This document shows, piece by piece, positions 18,933 through 27,081 of a stretch of 64,000 nucleotides of DNA. The notes under the pieces were generated by a model. It ran no database searches. It saw only the letters and a list, made by a program, of their open reading frames with translations, and had not been told where the DNA came from. This stretch comes from Denitratimonas tolerans (GTDB lineage: Bacteria > Pseudomonadota > Gammaproteobacteria > Xanthomonadales > Xanthomonadaceae). Position 1 is the first letter of the stretch. Each line of letters starts with the position of its first letter. The stretch covers positions 1 through 64,000 of the forward strand of contig NZ_JBBDHC010000003.1 of NCBI RefSeq assembly GCF_037203605.1. The letters are read 5' to 3'. Both the position numbers and the translations under genes were made by a program.

Positions 18933-19025
18933 GGAGAGGTGTCCGAGTGGTTGAAGGAGCACGCCTGGAAAGTGTGTAAGCGGCTAAACCCCGCTTCGCG
19001 GGTTCGAATCCCGCTCTCTCCGCCA
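18933..19025 (+). tRNA. tRNA-Ser (anticodon GGA)
   Basis: A complete 93-nt cloverleaf: acceptor GGAGAGG pairs with the 3' CTCTCC, the anticodon loop is CTGGAAA with GGA at 18967-18969, a long class II variable arm follows, then the T-loop GGTTCGAATCC and an encoded CCA at 19023-19025. It reads UCC/UCU serine codons. Confidence 0.96.
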
Positions 19026-19106
19026 TCTATTCAATGAAATCCGGGATTTGCCGCTGGTTTTCTGGCGCATTCAACAGCCAGACCAGCCCTCGCCGGAGTG
19101 CGCTAT

Positions 19107-19214
19107 GGCGGCCCGTCGGTCCCCTCGCGACGATAGATCGAAAACCCCGCCAGGTCCGGAAGGAAGCAACGGTATCGGTCGACTCGGGTGCCGAGGTCAG
19201 GCTGGCGGGCTGCC
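19107..19214 (+). ncRNA. ffs: Signal recognition particle RNA (4.5S RNA)
   Basis: The conserved SRP tip is present: CAGGTCCGGAAGGAAGCA, pairing through GGGTGCCGAGG. The 5' strand GGCGGCCCGTCGG pairs, with a few G-U wobbles, with the 3' strand ending GGCGGGCTGCC. This gives a hairpin of about 108 nt, the bacterial small-type SRP RNA that binds Ffh. A run of T (CCTTTT) right after the helix looks like its terminator. It lies 81 bp after tRNA-Ser(GGA), an order also seen in pseudomonads, but dnaX is not next to it here. Ends are estimated from pairing. Confidence 0.9.
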
Positions 19215-19237
19215 ACCTTTTCGGCGTCGCGATTTTG

Positions 19238-19990
19238 TCAGCCGCGCCGCGCGACCGGAGCGTCCAGCGCCAGATCCTGCCCGGGCACCAGCACCCTGCA
19301 GCCGCGCGCGCGCAGCGCCTCGCCATCGGCGGCCGCGCCGTAGTGATAAAGGTGCAGGCGCGCCAGCAACGCGGGCGGATATTCGCGCTCCAGATCCTCG
19401 ATGCCGCTGTGGGAAGGATTGCCCACCAGCCCGCAGTCGTGCGCGATGGGCTCGCGGCCCTCGCCCAGCGCGGCGAGTTGCTCCCCGATCGGACGGGTGT
19501 CGCCGGTAAAAATGAAGCTGCCCGCCAGCGCCAGACCGAAGGCGGTCCCGGGCGCGTGGTGGCGCGCGGGAAAGACATCGAACCACAGGCCTTCGTGCCA
19601 GAAGCCGCGCGAATGCGGAATCACCCGGAACGCATCCCAGTAGTTCGCGCCGCCTTCGGCCAGCACGCCGGGATAGTCGGCGATCCGGTGCTGCACCCAG
19701 GGCACCAGCGCCGCCGGGAGGTACAGCCGGCAGCTTCCCCGCCGCGCGGGATCGAAATAGAGCTGGACGAACAGGCGCTCCATGCCCGCGACATGGTCCA
19801 GGTGGGTATGGGTGAGGAACAGCGCGCGCGGTGGTTCGCGATAGCGGGCGAGGTAGGCGCTCAGCGCTTCCTGCCCGCAGTCGATCATGAGCATCGGCGC
19901 GCCGTCGCGCTCGAGCACCACGCTGGCCGAACCCAGTTCGACCGCGCTGGCATTGCCAACGCCAAGGATATGCAGGTTCCAGCGCGACAC
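19238..19990 (-). CDS. MBL-fold metallo-hydrolase
   Basis: A protein of 250 residues from GTG 19990. The metallo-beta-lactamase signature THTHLDHVAG is clear, with further metal ligands likely in ARHHAPG, FTGDTRP and LYHYG. This is a ribonuclease-Z-like or lactonase-like hydrolase; the substrate is unknown. It begins one nucleotide after the stop of kdkA, so the two are co-transcribed. The neighbours suggest, without proving, an envelope-related role. Confidence 0.86.
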   Translation of the reverse strand: MSRWNLHILGVGNASAVELGSASVVLERDGAPMLMIDCGQEALSAYLARYREPPRALFLTHTHLDHVAGMERLFVQLYFDPARRGSCRLYLPAALVPWVQHRIADYPGVLAEGGANYWDAFRVIPHSRGFWHEGLWFDVFPARHHAPGTAFGLALAGSFIFTGDTRPIGEQLAALGEGREPIAHDCGLVGNPSHSGIEDLEREYPPALLARLHLYHYGAAADGEALRARGCRVLVPGQDLALDAPVARRG

Positions 19991-19991
19991 C

Positions 19992-20741
19992 TCAGCCTCT
20001 TTCCTCGTCCGGCGAAGCACCGGCCATCCCGGCATCGTACCCGCGCGACAGATCGTCCCAGGCCGCATCGCTCACGCCACCCAGCTTGTCGAGCGAACGC
20101 TTCAGCCGGCGCAGGTTGGCACGCTGCCAGTCCTGCGAGGGCACGCGCAGACCGCCGCGATCGAAATCGATCAGCCAGATCTGCTCGCGCCCGTCGATCA
20201 GCACGTTGTGCGCATTGAGGTCGGCGTGGAACGCGCCGGCGCGATGAAAGCGCGCGATCGTCAGGCCGATGGCCCGCCACAGGTGCCCGACCGCACCGGC
20301 AGCCACGCATTCGGCAAGCGTCCGGGAATCGGGAACCCGCCGGGTCAGGAGCTCGGCCCGATAGAACAGGCCGGAACGACGCCAGCCGGCGAGCACCGGC
20401 CGCGGCGCGGGCAAGCCGCGGCGATACAGCTCGGCCAGCAGCCGGAATTCGCGCACGCAGCGCACGCGCGATTCGCCAAGAAAAAGATACCGGTCGGAAA
20501 TGAAGCGCCCGACCAGCCCGCCGCGGCGGTAGTGCCGCAGGATTCCCTCGCCGAAGTCGCCGCGCACCAGGGTCGCCATGCCGCGCCCGCCGCGACCGCT
20601 CAGCAGCTCGGATTCGGGCCAACCGGCCGGATCGAGCAACTCGGGGGTGGCTTGTGGAAGACTGCGGCCGTCGAACAGAATCACCGCCTGCGCAAACTGC
20701 GCGCGACGCACATCCACGACGCTGGCTGGGGCATTGGGCAT
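19992..20741 (-). CDS. kdkA: 3-deoxy-D-manno-octulosonic acid (Kdo) kinase
   Basis: A 249-residue product starting MPNAPASVVDVRRAQFAQAV. It has the KdkA/WaaP kinase fold: the catalytic loop FHADLNAHNVLID with Asp174, and the metal-binding IDFDRGG with Asp192. KdkA phosphorylates the single Kdo of the inner LPS core, a trait of Haemophilus, Vibrio and xanthomonads. It is divergent from the GT9 gene with 38 bp between starts and is followed at once by the MBL hydrolase. Confidence 0.9.
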   Translation of the reverse strand: MPNAPASVVDVRRAQFAQAVILFDGRSLPQATPELLDPAGWPESELLSGRGGRGMATLVRGDFGEGILRHYRRGGLVGRFISDRYLFLGESRVRCVREFRLLAELYRRGLPAPRPVLAGWRRSGLFYRAELLTRRVPDSRTLAECVAAGAVGHLWRAIGLTIARFHRAGAFHADLNAHNVLIDGREQIWLIDFDRGGLRVPSQDWQRANLRRLKRSLDKLGGVSDAAWDDLSRGYDAGMAGASPDEERG

Positions 20742-20779
20742 GACGCGAACAGGATTGGTTTCGGTGCGAGTGTAGCAAG

Positions 20780-21859
20780 ATGAGCCTGATCGACCCGCCC
20801 GGGCACATCGCCCTGCTGCGACTCTCCGCCCTCGGCGACGCCACCCACGTCGTACCACTGGTGCGCACGATCCAGCGCGCCTGGCCGAAGACCCGCCTGA
20901 CCTGGATCATCGGCCGCGGCGAGCGGATGCTGCTCGATGGCCTGGAAGGCGTCGAGTTCGCGGTCTATGACAAAAAGACCGGGCTCTCCGGGATGCGCGC
21001 GCTGTGGCAGCAGCTGGCCGCCCAGCGCTTCGATGCCCTGCTGCAGATGCAGCTTGCGGCGCGTGCCAACGTGCTGGCGCTGGGCATCGACGCGCCCCTG
21101 CGGATCGGCTACGACCGCCGGCGCAGCAAGGAGGGGCACGGTCTGGTGGTGAACCGGCGCATTCCCGGGGCTGGCACCCACGTCCTCGACGTGCTGGGCC
21201 AATTCGCCGTACCGCTGGGGCTGGAGCAGACCCGCGTCGAATGGCGCCTGCCGGTGCCGCAGGCCGCGCGCGACTGGGCCGACGAGCAGCTCCCCGGCGA
21301 CGTTCCCACCCTGATCGTCTCGCCCTGCTCCAGTCACGCGCTGCGCAACTGGCTGCCCGAACGCTACGCCGCCGCCGCCGACCACGCCGCGCGCCGGCAC
21401 GGCTATCGCATCGCGATCTGCGGCGGGCGCAGCGCGCTGGAACGCCAGACCGCCGACGCCATCCTGGCCGCGATGAAGGAGCCGGCCATCGATCTGGTCG
21501 GCCGCGACACGCTCAAGCAGCTCATGGCGCTGCTGGAACGCGCCGACATCCTGCTCGGACCCGACGCAGGGCCGGTACACATCGCCAACGCTCTTGGAAC
21601 CAAGGTCGTCGGACTGCACGCCTGCACCGACGCCGAGCGCAGCGGGCCGTACTCGGACCGGCGCTTCACCGTGAACCGCTACGACGAAGCCGCGCGCCGA
21701 TTCCTGAAGAAGCCCGCAAGCGCGCTGCGCTGGGGCAAGCGGGTCGAGTTCCCGGGAGTGATGGCCCTGATCGGCGTGGACGAGGTGATCGACTGCATCG
21801 ACCGCTGCACCGCCGAATTACGCGGTCAGGCGGGGTCGGACGCGCCCTTGGCGCGATAG
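20780..21859 (+). CDS. Glycosyltransferase family 9 (heptosyltransferase-like)
   Basis: A 359-residue GT-B protein. The N-terminal ALLRLSALGDATHVVPLVRTIQRAWP and C-terminal GPDAGPVHIANALGTKVVGLHACTDAERSGPY are the GT9 (WaaC/WaaF) signatures; the usual DT/S-G is DAG here. It should add heptose or a related sugar to the LPS inner core at the cytoplasmic face. It sits head to head with kdkA, which also acts on the inner core. Its last 34 bp overlap tail to tail with the DUF6165 gene. Confidence 0.9.
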   Translation: MSLIDPPGHIALLRLSALGDATHVVPLVRTIQRAWPKTRLTWIIGRGERMLLDGLEGVEFAVYDKKTGLSGMRALWQQLAAQRFDALLQMQLAARANVLALGIDAPLRIGYDRRRSKEGHGLVVNRRIPGAGTHVLDVLGQFAVPLGLEQTRVEWRLPVPQAARDWADEQLPGDVPTLIVSPCSSHALRNWLPERYAAAADHAARRHGYRIAICGGRSALERQTADAILAAMKEPAIDLVGRDTLKQLMALLERADILLGPDAGPVHIANALGTKVVGLHACTDAERSGPYSDRRFTVNRYDEAARRFLKKPASALRWGKRVEFPGVMALIGVDEVIDCIDRCTAELRGQAGSDAPLAR

Positions 21860-22242
21860 TCGGCGTAGGATTTTTCCTCGACGTAGCTCGAGCCCAGCGC
21901 GAGGTTGATTTCCTTCTTGAGCCGGGCGCGCTCGTCATTCTGGAAATACACCGAGCGCGCCAGTTCGATGAAGCGCGCATCGAACGCCTGCGCCGCCTCC
22001 TTGTCGCGGATGTCGTCCTCGATCACCCACAGCCGCTCGTTCACCGCCTTGAGCCGGGCGCGCAGGTCGGTGATGTCGGTCTTCGATGCGGCGTGCGCCG
22101 CCCAGGTACGATCCAGCACCGCCAGCTCGTTGCGCACGTTCACCAGCTTGACCGGATCGCTCATGCGCTCGGACTTGATCTGCAGGATGGCGATCTTGTC
22201 GAGCAGTTCGCCGAACGAGACGGGGACGAGGATTTCGGACAT
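21826..22242 (-). CDS. DUF6165 family protein
   Basis: The 138-residue product starts MSEILVPVSFGELLDKIAILQIKSERM, the usual N-terminus of the family. It is wholly helical and highly charged (DITDLRARLKAVNERLWVIEDDIRDKEAAQAFDARFIELARSVYFQNDERARLKKEINL), probably a small coiled-coil protein. Homologues commonly lie near LPS or glycosyltransferase genes, as here. Function is unknown. The end overlaps the convergent GT9 gene by 34 bp. Confidence 0.8.
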   Translation of the reverse strand: MSEILVPVSFGELLDKIAILQIKSERMSDPVKLVNVRNELAVLDRTWAAHAASKTDITDLRARLKAVNERLWVIEDDIRDKEAAQAFDARFIELARSVYFQNDERARLKKEINLALGSSYVEEKSYADYRAKGASDPA

Positions 22243-22407
22243 GGTGGCAGCCGGAAGCAAAGGGCGTGCCAGACTGCCAGAAGTCGCCCGCCGGCGGCTG
22301 AACGGATTCAGCATGCGCGCCCGACAAAAGAGGGTCTTCGCGGATCAGCGTGGATCCAATCGGGCGTTTTCGGGTACCGGAGGCGTTCCGCGACTCCCCC
22401 GCTGCCT

Positions 22408-22478
22408 GGATCGCGAGCAAGCTCGCTCCTGCAAAAAGCTCTGATGTTGCGATGTAGGAGCGACCTTGGTCGCGATGG
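22408..22478. repeat. REP doublet (REPIN-like, two inverted 26-nt units)
   Basis: Unit A lies at 22408-22433 on the minus strand and unit B at 22453-22478 on the plus strand. Both read TGYAGGAGCGA, a 6-bp hairpin with a TT loop, then TCGCGAT. The units face each other across 19 nt. This is the layout of REPINs, which are mobilised in trans by RAYT/TnpA-REP transposases; no transposase lies in the window. Confidence 0.8.
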
Positions 22479-22594
22479 GGCGCACCGAATACGCCCTTGA
22501 TCGTTGCCGTCGCGAGCCTGCGAACGCCAGCCGACATGCAAGTCGGCTGGCCGGGAATCACTCACGGCGGAACCACGGCACCCCGACACAAAGC

Positions 22595-22619
22595 AAAAAC
22601 GCCCCGGCAAGGGGGCGTT
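22595..22619 (-). terminator. Intrinsic terminator after tRNA-Ser(CGA)
   Basis: On the minus strand AACGCCCC, a short CTTGCC-like loop and GGGGCGTT form a strong hairpin followed by TTTTTGC. It is 13 bp past the tRNA 3' end. Confidence 0.75.
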
Positions 22620-22631
22620 CTCGCTGAAATC

Positions 22632-22721
<90 letters not shown>

Positions 22722-23048
22722 GTGAACCTTCCCAGGTGGCGCGGGAAGGGCCGGCCATCATACGGGGGATGGGCATGTTCGACAAGATGCGCGCCATTGC
22801 CGACAGGCCATCCCCTGCCCGCCGTGACGGGCGGATCGCACGCCGCGGGCCGCGGAGGCCCATAACGCGTCCGCTTTTGATTCTTTCGTCCGTATTTGCC
22901 GAGACTTGCGCCGATTTCGCCGGCGGCGGCATGATCGCAGGCGTCGCTTCGATCCACGCGCCAGCATCGCCGCCACCGCTATACTCCAAACAGACCCGTC
23001 ACCTCAGCGTCATGTCCCCACCGGGCACGGCCGGATGCTTACCCACCG
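22722..23048. other. Intergenic region, nothing recognised
   Basis: A 327-bp stretch between the divergent tRNA-Ser(CGA) and PP2C genes. It must hold the tRNA promoter at its left edge. An open frame crosses it but has no start site, family resemblance or normal composition. Confidence 0.5.
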
Positions 23049-23759
23049 ATGATCGAATTCGGCCACCTCACCCACGTCGGTTTGCGACGCGAACACAACG
23101 AGGACACCTATTACGGTGACGCGCAGCTTGGGTTGTGGCTGGTGGCAGACGGCATGGGCGGACACGAGTTCGGCGAGGTGGCCAGCGCCCTGGCGCGCGA
23201 CACCATCGTGGGCGAGGTCCGGGCCGGCCACAGCCTGGCCGATGCGATCCGCGCCGCCGACCAGGAAATCATCCGCCAGTCACGTCGCCGCTCGGAAACC
23301 CTGCCCATGGGCACCACCGTGGTGGCGGCGCAGCTGCGCGGCGCGCGCTTCGAAATCGCCTGGGTCGGCGACAGCCGCATCTACCTGTGGGACGACACCC
23401 TGCACCAGCTGTCGCAGGATCATTCCTACGTGCAGGAGCTGATCGACCAGGGCGCGATCACCCCGGAACAGGCGCGCAGCCACCCGCACCGCAACGTCAT
23501 CACCCAGGCGCTGGGCGTCACTGATCCGCAGGCGCTGAAGGTCGAGATCCTGCAGGGCGAGCTTCGCCCCGGCATGCAGCTCCTGCTGTGCAGCGACGGG
23601 CTGACCGAAGAGGTGGACGATGCGCAAATCGCCCGCATCCTCGCCAAGACCGACATCTCCGCGCAGGAATGCGTCGATCAGCTGGTGCTGGCGGCGCTGG
23701 ACGGCGGCGGCTCGGACAACATCACGGCGATTCTGCTGCGCAACGACGCCCTGGCCTGA
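23049..23759 (+). CDS. PP2C-family serine/threonine protein phosphatase
   Basis: A protein of 236 residues forming one PP2C domain. Metal-binding motifs are complete: REHNEDTYY, LVADGMGGHEFGEVAS, WVGDSRIYLWDD, LLCSDGLTEEVDD and GSDNITAILL. It is a soluble Mn/Mg-dependent phosphatase of the PppA/PrpC/Stp1 type, which commonly counters Hanks-type kinases or regulates type VI secretion. No partner kinase gene is visible in this window, so its target is unknown. Confidence 0.92.
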   Translation: MIEFGHLTHVGLRREHNEDTYYGDAQLGLWLVADGMGGHEFGEVASALARDTIVGEVRAGHSLADAIRAADQEIIRQSRRRSETLPMGTTVVAAQLRGARFEIAWVGDSRIYLWDDTLHQLSQDHSYVQELIDQGAITPEQARSHPHRNVITQALGVTDPQALKVEILQGELRPGMQLLLCSDGLTEEVDDAQIARILAKTDISAQECVDQLVLAALDGGGSDNITAILLRNDALA

Positions 23760-23889
23760 GCGGCCCGTCGCGAAACGGTGACTCCGGCGGCCTCCGGCCA
23801 GCCGGTCGATCCGTGACCGCTTCCGCACAGTGGCGCATCCTGGCAAGGTAGTGTTACAAAATGTGACACGCCTTCCGGAAGCTGGATCG

Positions 23890-25635
23890 ATGGAGACGCA
23901 GCCCACCCCCGTTCCGTCCGGCCAGCCGGGCGATCTGATCTTTGCCGACGGCCTCGAATCCCCGCCGCCGCAGGTGCAGCTGCCGCCGTTTGGAATGCGG
24001 GTGCTCACCAGGTGCGCCTACGGGCCGCGCCCGAACGACGTGGCCGCGTTCAATGCCCTCGGTGCTTCCGACGATGCGCGCCTGACGGCTTGGGTGAACC
24101 GCCAGCTCGACCCCGACGCCATCGGCGACAGCGTCTGCGACAGTCGCATCGCGGCGGCGGGCTACGCCACCGCCAACCTGACGCTGGCGCAGATGTGGGC
24201 CACGTACGTACGCGGCGGCCAATCGGGCGGCAACGAGCGCTACTGGCCCTGCGACGAGGCGGCCTGCCTCAAGCTGGTGCGCGCGGTGTACAGCGAGCGC
24301 CAGCTGTACGAGGTGATGGTCGACTTCTGGCACAACCATTTCAACGTCACCGGCTGGGAATACTCCATCGCGCCGGTCTTCATGCACTACGACCGCGACG
24401 TGATGCGCGGCACCCATCCGACCAGCGGCAAGCGCTATGCGCTGGGCAACTTCCGCGCCCTGCTGGAAGAAGTGGCGAAGGCGCCCGCGATGCTGATGTT
24501 CCTGGACAACAAGTCCAGCCGCGGTGCCGGCTTCAACGAAAACTTCGCGCGCGAGCTGTGCGAGCTGCACACCCTGGGCGCGGCGCACTACTACCCCACG
24601 ATCGACCCCAACGAGGTGCCGCGCGACGGCAGCGGCGTGCCGCTGGGCTACTGCGACAACGACGTGTACGAGGCCGCGCGCGCGCTCACCGGCTGGACCA
24701 TGCGCGACGACCACTGGGAGTTCCCCGATCTGCCCGAATACGACACCGGCGAGTTCCTCTACCACGCGCCCTGGCACGACAAGGCAGGCAAGTACATCCT
24801 GGGCTCCTACATCATCGCCAACCGCCCGGCGATGGCCGATGGACGAACCCTGTTCGACCTGCTCTGCCGGCACGTCGGCACCGCGCGCAACATTTGCCGC
24901 AAACTGTGCCGGCGCTTCATTTCCGACGATCCGCCCGAGGCCCTGGTCGAATCGGCCGCGCAGCTCTGGAAGGCGCAGTGGCAGGCACCCGACCAGATCG
25001 CCCAGGTGCTGCGCCACATCCTCAACTCCAGCGCCTTCAAGACCACCTGGGGCGAGAAGACCAAGCGCCCGTGGGAGGTGCTGATGCAGGCGTTCCGCGC
25101 CACTTCGGCCGTCATCACGCCCAGGCCGCGCACCGGCACCTGGAACAGCTACAGCGAGCTGACCAGCCTGTTCCAGCAGACCGGGCACGGCCCGTTCCGC
25201 TGGCCCACGCCCGATGGCTACCCCGACCACAGCCGCAAGTGGCAGGCGGTCAGCCCGCTGTCGCAGACCTGGCGCGTACTCTCGCGCCTGCCGGAGCTGC
25301 GGGTGCCGGGTGGGGACGAGAACTCGCCCGCGGCCTACTTCCTGCGGATCGAGGAAGTCAGCCGCGCGCAGTTTCCCACGCCGGCCGCGGCCACGGCGGG
25401 TGCGGTGGTGGACTTCTGGATCGCCCGCCTGCATGGCCAGCCGATCCTGCCGGAGCGGCGCAATGAGATCGTCTGCTTCCTCGGGCAGAAGACCGACCCG
25501 GTACAGGCGGCGGGCGTCCAGCTGACCTGGGACAACGCCTGGAACGCGGGCAATCTCGGCCGGCACTACACGATCCCGCGCCTGCGCGCGACCGTGGCGC
25601 TGATCGCGATGTCTCCCGAGTTCTACCAACGATAA
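23890..25635 (+). CDS. DUF1800 family protein
   Basis: A protein of 581 residues from ATG 23890; GTG 23830 in frame is possible but adds unrelated sequence. DUF1800 features include the N-terminal RCAYGPRPNDVAAFNALG, VDFWHNHFNV, SRGAGFNENFARELCELHTLG, YEAARALTGWTM and RPWEVLMQAFRATSA. Near the N-terminus is GDLIFADGLESP, a motif also seen in the secreted protein at 32911-34068. DUF1800 proteins almost always pair with a DUF1501 gene, here 18 bp downstream. The biochemical role is unknown. No clear signal peptide is seen, so export may depend on the Tat-carried partner (inference). Confidence 0.88.
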   Translation: METQPTPVPSGQPGDLIFADGLESPPPQVQLPPFGMRVLTRCAYGPRPNDVAAFNALGASDDARLTAWVNRQLDPDAIGDSVCDSRIAAAGYATANLTLAQMWATYVRGGQSGGNERYWPCDEAACLKLVRAVYSERQLYEVMVDFWHNHFNVTGWEYSIAPVFMHYDRDVMRGTHPTSGKRYALGNFRALLEEVAKAPAMLMFLDNKSSRGAGFNENFARELCELHTLGAAHYYPTIDPNEVPRDGSGVPLGYCDNDVYEAARALTGWTMRDDHWEFPDLPEYDTGEFLYHAPWHDKAGKYILGSYIIANRPAMADGRTLFDLLCRHVGTARNICRKLCRRFISDDPPEALVESAAQLWKAQWQAPDQIAQVLRHILNSSAFKTTWGEKTKRPWEVLMQAFRATSAVITPRPRTGTWNSYSELTSLFQQTGHGPFRWPTPDGYPDHSRKWQAVSPLSQTWRVLSRLPELRVPGGDENSPAAYFLRIEEVSRAQFPTPAAATAGAVVDFWIARLHGQPILPERRNEIVCFLGQKTDPVQAAGVQLTWDNAWNAGNLGRHYTIPRLRATVALIAMSPEFYQR

Positions 25636-25653
25636 GCTGCCGGAGCGACGACC

Positions 25654-27069
25654 ATGTCCGCCAATCGCCGGGATTTCCTCAAGGGCTGCTGTGCCGCCGC
25701 CATCGGTGCCGGCACCGGTCGCGCCATGGCCTTCTTCGATCCCACCGGCCTTGCCGGCGGCAAGAGCGCCGCCACGGGTGACGTGCTGGTCTACGTGTTC
25801 CTGCGCGGCGCCATGGACGGCCTGCACATGGTGGTGCCCTGGAGCGGCCCGAACCGGGTCAGCTACGAGGCCAAGCGCGGCTCGATGGCCATTCCGACCT
25901 CGCGCCTGCGCCGCATCGGCACGACCGAGTGGGCCTGGCACCCGCGCGCCGGCGGCGGCACCGGCGACGCGGTGGGCACGCCGGCGAAATGGCTGCAAAA
26001 GCTGTACAGCAGCAATCGGCTCGGCATCGTGCACGCCACCGGCATGCCCACGCCCAACCGCAGCCACTTCGAGGCGCAGGCGATGATGGAGCTGGGCACG
26101 CCGGGGGCCACCGGCACCAGCAATGGCTGGCTGGCTCGCTATCTGATGGCCGCCAGCGGCCTGCCGACCCCGGTCATCGCGCCGGCCTACGGCTTCGGCA
26201 GCAACCTGCAGACCAGCCTGGTGGGGCTGGACGAGGCGGTCGGATTCAGCGATGCCTCGCAGTTTCGCGTGGACGGCTTCCACTGGGGCTGGAACGACGA
26301 TGCGTCGTCCATCGCCAATTACCAGCCGGCGCACACCCACCTGTATCCCCTGTGGAGTGGAAGCTCCTCGCTGGAGCGCGCCGGGCGCGATGCGGCGGAC
26401 GCGCTCGAGTGGATGCGCACCTTCAACTTCACCCCCTACCACGCCACCAACAATCCGGGCGGCTACCAGCCCGGCGGCGGCGCGGTCTACCCTTCCGGGA
26501 ACTTCGGCACCCAGCTGCGCAACCTGGCGCAGATGCTCAAATCGCCGCTCAAGGCCGGCCTCGTCGCCGCTGCGGTCGACCACGGCTTCTGGGATACGCA
26601 CGAGGGCCAGGGCATGCCCAACCCGGGCGTGGCGGGGCACTGGGACTGGTACGGCAACCTGGTGGAGGAACTGGGCCAGGCGCTGGACGCCTTCTACGCC
26701 GACCTCAACGCGACCCCGATCGCCGGCGTCGGCACCCTGATGGACCAGGTCACGGTGATCGTGCAGAGCGAATTCGGGCGTCGCTTTCTGCCCAACGCCT
26801 CGGCCGGCACCGACCACGGCTACGGCAACATCATGTTCGCGCTGGGCAACAGGGTGCGCGGCGGACAGATGCACGGCACCTTCCCCGGCCTGGACGACCT
26901 CTCCCTGTACGAAGGCCAGGACGTCGCGGTCACCACCGACTACCGGCAGGTGCTTTCCGAGGCGCTGGTGGACCGGATGGGGCTGGCACCGAACGCGCTG
27001 GGGCAGGTGTTCCCCGGCTTCAGCTACGCCAGCGGCGGCAGCGCGCCCAACGTGTTCAATCCCGGTTGA
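25654..27069 (+). CDS. DUF1501 family protein, Tat-exported
   Basis: A protein of 471 residues with a twin-arginine signal: MSANRRDFLKGCCAAAIGAGTGRAMAF. The DUF1501 domain shows LVYVFLRGAMDGLHMVVPW, FEAQAMMELG, DHGFWDTHEGQ and VIVQSEFGRRFLPNASAGTDHGYGN, a sulfatase/alkaline-phosphatase-like metal-binding fold. The substrate is unknown. It is co-transcribed with the DUF1800 gene, with GGAG ten bases before the start. It ends 12 bp from the convergent phosphodiesterase gene. Confidence 0.9.
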   Translation: MSANRRDFLKGCCAAAIGAGTGRAMAFFDPTGLAGGKSAATGDVLVYVFLRGAMDGLHMVVPWSGPNRVSYEAKRGSMAIPTSRLRRIGTTEWAWHPRAGGGTGDAVGTPAKWLQKLYSSNRLGIVHATGMPTPNRSHFEAQAMMELGTPGATGTSNGWLARYLMAASGLPTPVIAPAYGFGSNLQTSLVGLDEAVGFSDASQFRVDGFHWGWNDDASSIANYQPAHTHLYPLWSGSSSLERAGRDAADALEWMRTFNFTPYHATNNPGGYQPGGGAVYPSGNFGTQLRNLAQMLKSPLKAGLVAAAVDHGFWDTHEGQGMPNPGVAGHWDWYGNLVEELGQALDAFYADLNATPIAGVGTLMDQVTVIVQSEFGRRFLPNASAGTDHGYGNIMFALGNRVRGGQMHGTFPGLDDLSLYEGQDVAVTTDYRQVLSEALVDRMGLAPNALGQVFPGFSYASGGSAPNVFNPG

Positions 27070-27081
27070 GCCGCGGCCGGA

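Larger units (their letters stand above)
22243..22631. other. Intergenic region with a REP doublet and terminator, no gene
   Basis: No convincing gene. It contains the inverted REP pair at 22408-22478 and, next to the tRNA, the terminator at 22595-22619. The remainder is unremarkable. Confidence 0.6.

Noticed and set aside
22736..23119. An open frame of 127 codons upstream of the PP2C gene
   Set aside because: It overlaps the PP2C start, lacks a ribosome site, and has no resemblance to any family.
23854..26874. A 1006-codon open frame on the minus strand
   Set aside because: Antisense to the DUF1800 and DUF1501 genes; no recognisable domain and a His/Val/Arg-rich shadow composition.
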